NCBI GenBank assembly: GCA_014380485.1
Contig: JACMJU010000138.1
Span: 1 to 49,616, forward strand
From: Methyloceanibacter sp.
GTDB lineage: Bacteria > Pseudomonadota > Alphaproteobacteria > Rhizobiales > Methyloligellaceae
DNA length: 49,616 nt
Direction: 5' to 3'
Every line of letters begins with the position of its first letter. Position 1 is the stretch's first letter. The notes beneath the pieces are model-generated. The model was given only the letters and a program-made list of their open reading frames with translations, did not search any database and was not told where the DNA came from. The translations under genes and the position numbers were made by a program. Shown here piece by piece: positions 49,259 through 49,616 of this stretch.

Positions 49259-49616
49259 CTATTTCGAGGCCAGCACCACCGCGGCGCGGGCGTCGTCGAA
49301 CCATTTGTCGATGGCGGTATCGATATTGGCTTCAAGCCCCGCCTTCCAGGTGGCGATGGTGGCGTCGAGCGCCTCCTCGTTGGCCGCGATGAAGCCCTCG
49401 CGGTTGAAGGCCTCGTTGGCGGCGTTCGACAGGTAATCGACCGCAGCGCCGATCAAGACGCCGATCGCGGCGCCGACCACCTGGCCCCCGATCGGCTGGA
49501 CCGCGGTTCCGGCGATGGCGCCCTGCTGGGCAAAGGCGAGCCGCGTCCCGAGCGAGGCGGCGACCCGGCGCGACAATTGCCCGAAACTCTGAGCGAGGAC
49601 GCCGTTGATGGCCGGA
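49259..49616 (-). CDS. Unidentified protein, C-terminal part (start outside window)
   Basis: Open on the minus strand from the right window edge to the stop at 49259; 118 codons remain. The visible part starts PAINGVLAQSFGQLS, followed by a Gly/Ala-rich hydrophobic segment (QPIGGQVVGAAIGVLIGAAVDYLSNAANEAF), which may insert in or lie across the membrane. It ends with an amphipathic helix TWKAGLEANIDTAIDKWFDDARAAVVLA. No family is recognised. It follows the same strand as the tail-anchored gene, 72 bases apart, so the two may be co-transcribed. Confidence 0.6.
   Translation of the reverse strand, partial: PAINGVLAQSFGQLSRRVAASLGTRLAFAQQGAIAGTAVQPIGGQVVGAAIGVLIGAAVDYLSNAANEAFNREGFIAANEEALDATIATWKAGLEANIDTAIDKWFDDARAAVVLASK

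Noticed and set aside
1-49616. Possible prophage, CRISPR array, insertion sequence or toxin-antitoxin/defence system.
   Set aside because: No integrase, transposase, Cas or restriction motif and no spaced identical repeats were found; all direct repeats belong to the adhesin gene or to short extragenic palindromes.

Overview
The window looks like chromosomal DNA of a GC-rich alphaproteobacterium of the order Hyphomicrobiales (Rhizobiales). The indications are an Usg-family protein, a TIGR03808-type Tat-exported repeat protein, DUF6111 and DUF1285 proteins, phasins, an ELM1-like protein, a Rhizobium etli-type asparaginase, an alphaproteobacterial petABC order, a CIRCE-controlled groESL operon and rhizobial-style extragenic palindromes. 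No tRNA, rRNA, insertion sequence, prophage or CRISPR array was seen. Genes are dense on both strands. Both window edges cut a gene: a methylmalonyl-CoA mutase at the left and an unidentified protein at the right. All family calls rest on motif reading by eye, without database searches.

Layout. 1-4.2 kb, plus strand: mutase 3' end, its GTPase chaperone meaB, pyroglutamyl peptidase pcp, and a Tat-exported beta-helix protein. 4.2-7.2 kb: a zinc-type asparaginase translationally coupled (ATGA) to an AmmeMemoRadiSam radical-SAM enzyme, divergent from the Memo-like partner. 7.2-10 kb: Lrp/AsnC regulator, ELM1-like protein, thioredoxin reductase. 10.2-16.9 kb: two phasins, a secreted HExxH protein, an orphan solute-binding protein, a GLG1-type Cys-rich protein, a class V aminotransferase, a lytic transglycosylase, a membrane-anchored thermonuclease and DUF4126. 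16.9-19.7 kb: an EF-G-like GTPase with altered switch residues and a secreted Cys-rich protein. 19.8-25.6 kb, minus strand: petA-petB-petC-mtnP-apt-mtnA-VOC, in which the cytochrome bc1 complex leads into the methionine/adenine salvage genes. 25.8-31.9 kb: hemF, a 54-residue membrane protein, a cold-shock protein, a DM13 protein, usg, groES-groEL and a DUF72 protein. 31.9-34.1 kb, minus: CCA nucleotidyltransferase, DUF6111 and DUF1285. 34.2-41.1 kb, plus: MoxR ATPase, DUF58, BatA/DUF4159 and a large von Willebrand-like membrane protein. 41-43.7 kb: GNAT, wrbA, Nudix and a secreted protein. 43.7-47.1 kb, minus: a giant YadA-like repeat protein. 47.1-49.6 kb: a palindrome-rich gap, a metallophosphoesterase and two membrane/hypothetical genes.

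How the genes fit together. meaB probably protects the adjacent B12-dependent mutase. apt and mtnP act consecutively, since MTA phosphorolysis releases adenine (used by Apt) and methylthioribose-1-phosphate (used by MtnA). The MoxR-DUF58-DUF4159 block resembles the widespread MoxR/BatA-type chaperone-membrane systems whose targets are mostly unknown.

The items most worth attention are: (1) the YadA-like protein, built from two blocks of 16-residue repeats around a central 14-residue block and showing no signal peptide; (2) the asparaginase-radical SAM-Memo cluster; (3) the secreted HECCH protein; (4) the EF-G paralogue with Ser in place of the catalytic His; (5) overlapping alternative hairpins ahead of the cold-shock gene; and (6) paired palindromes in the phasin leader.
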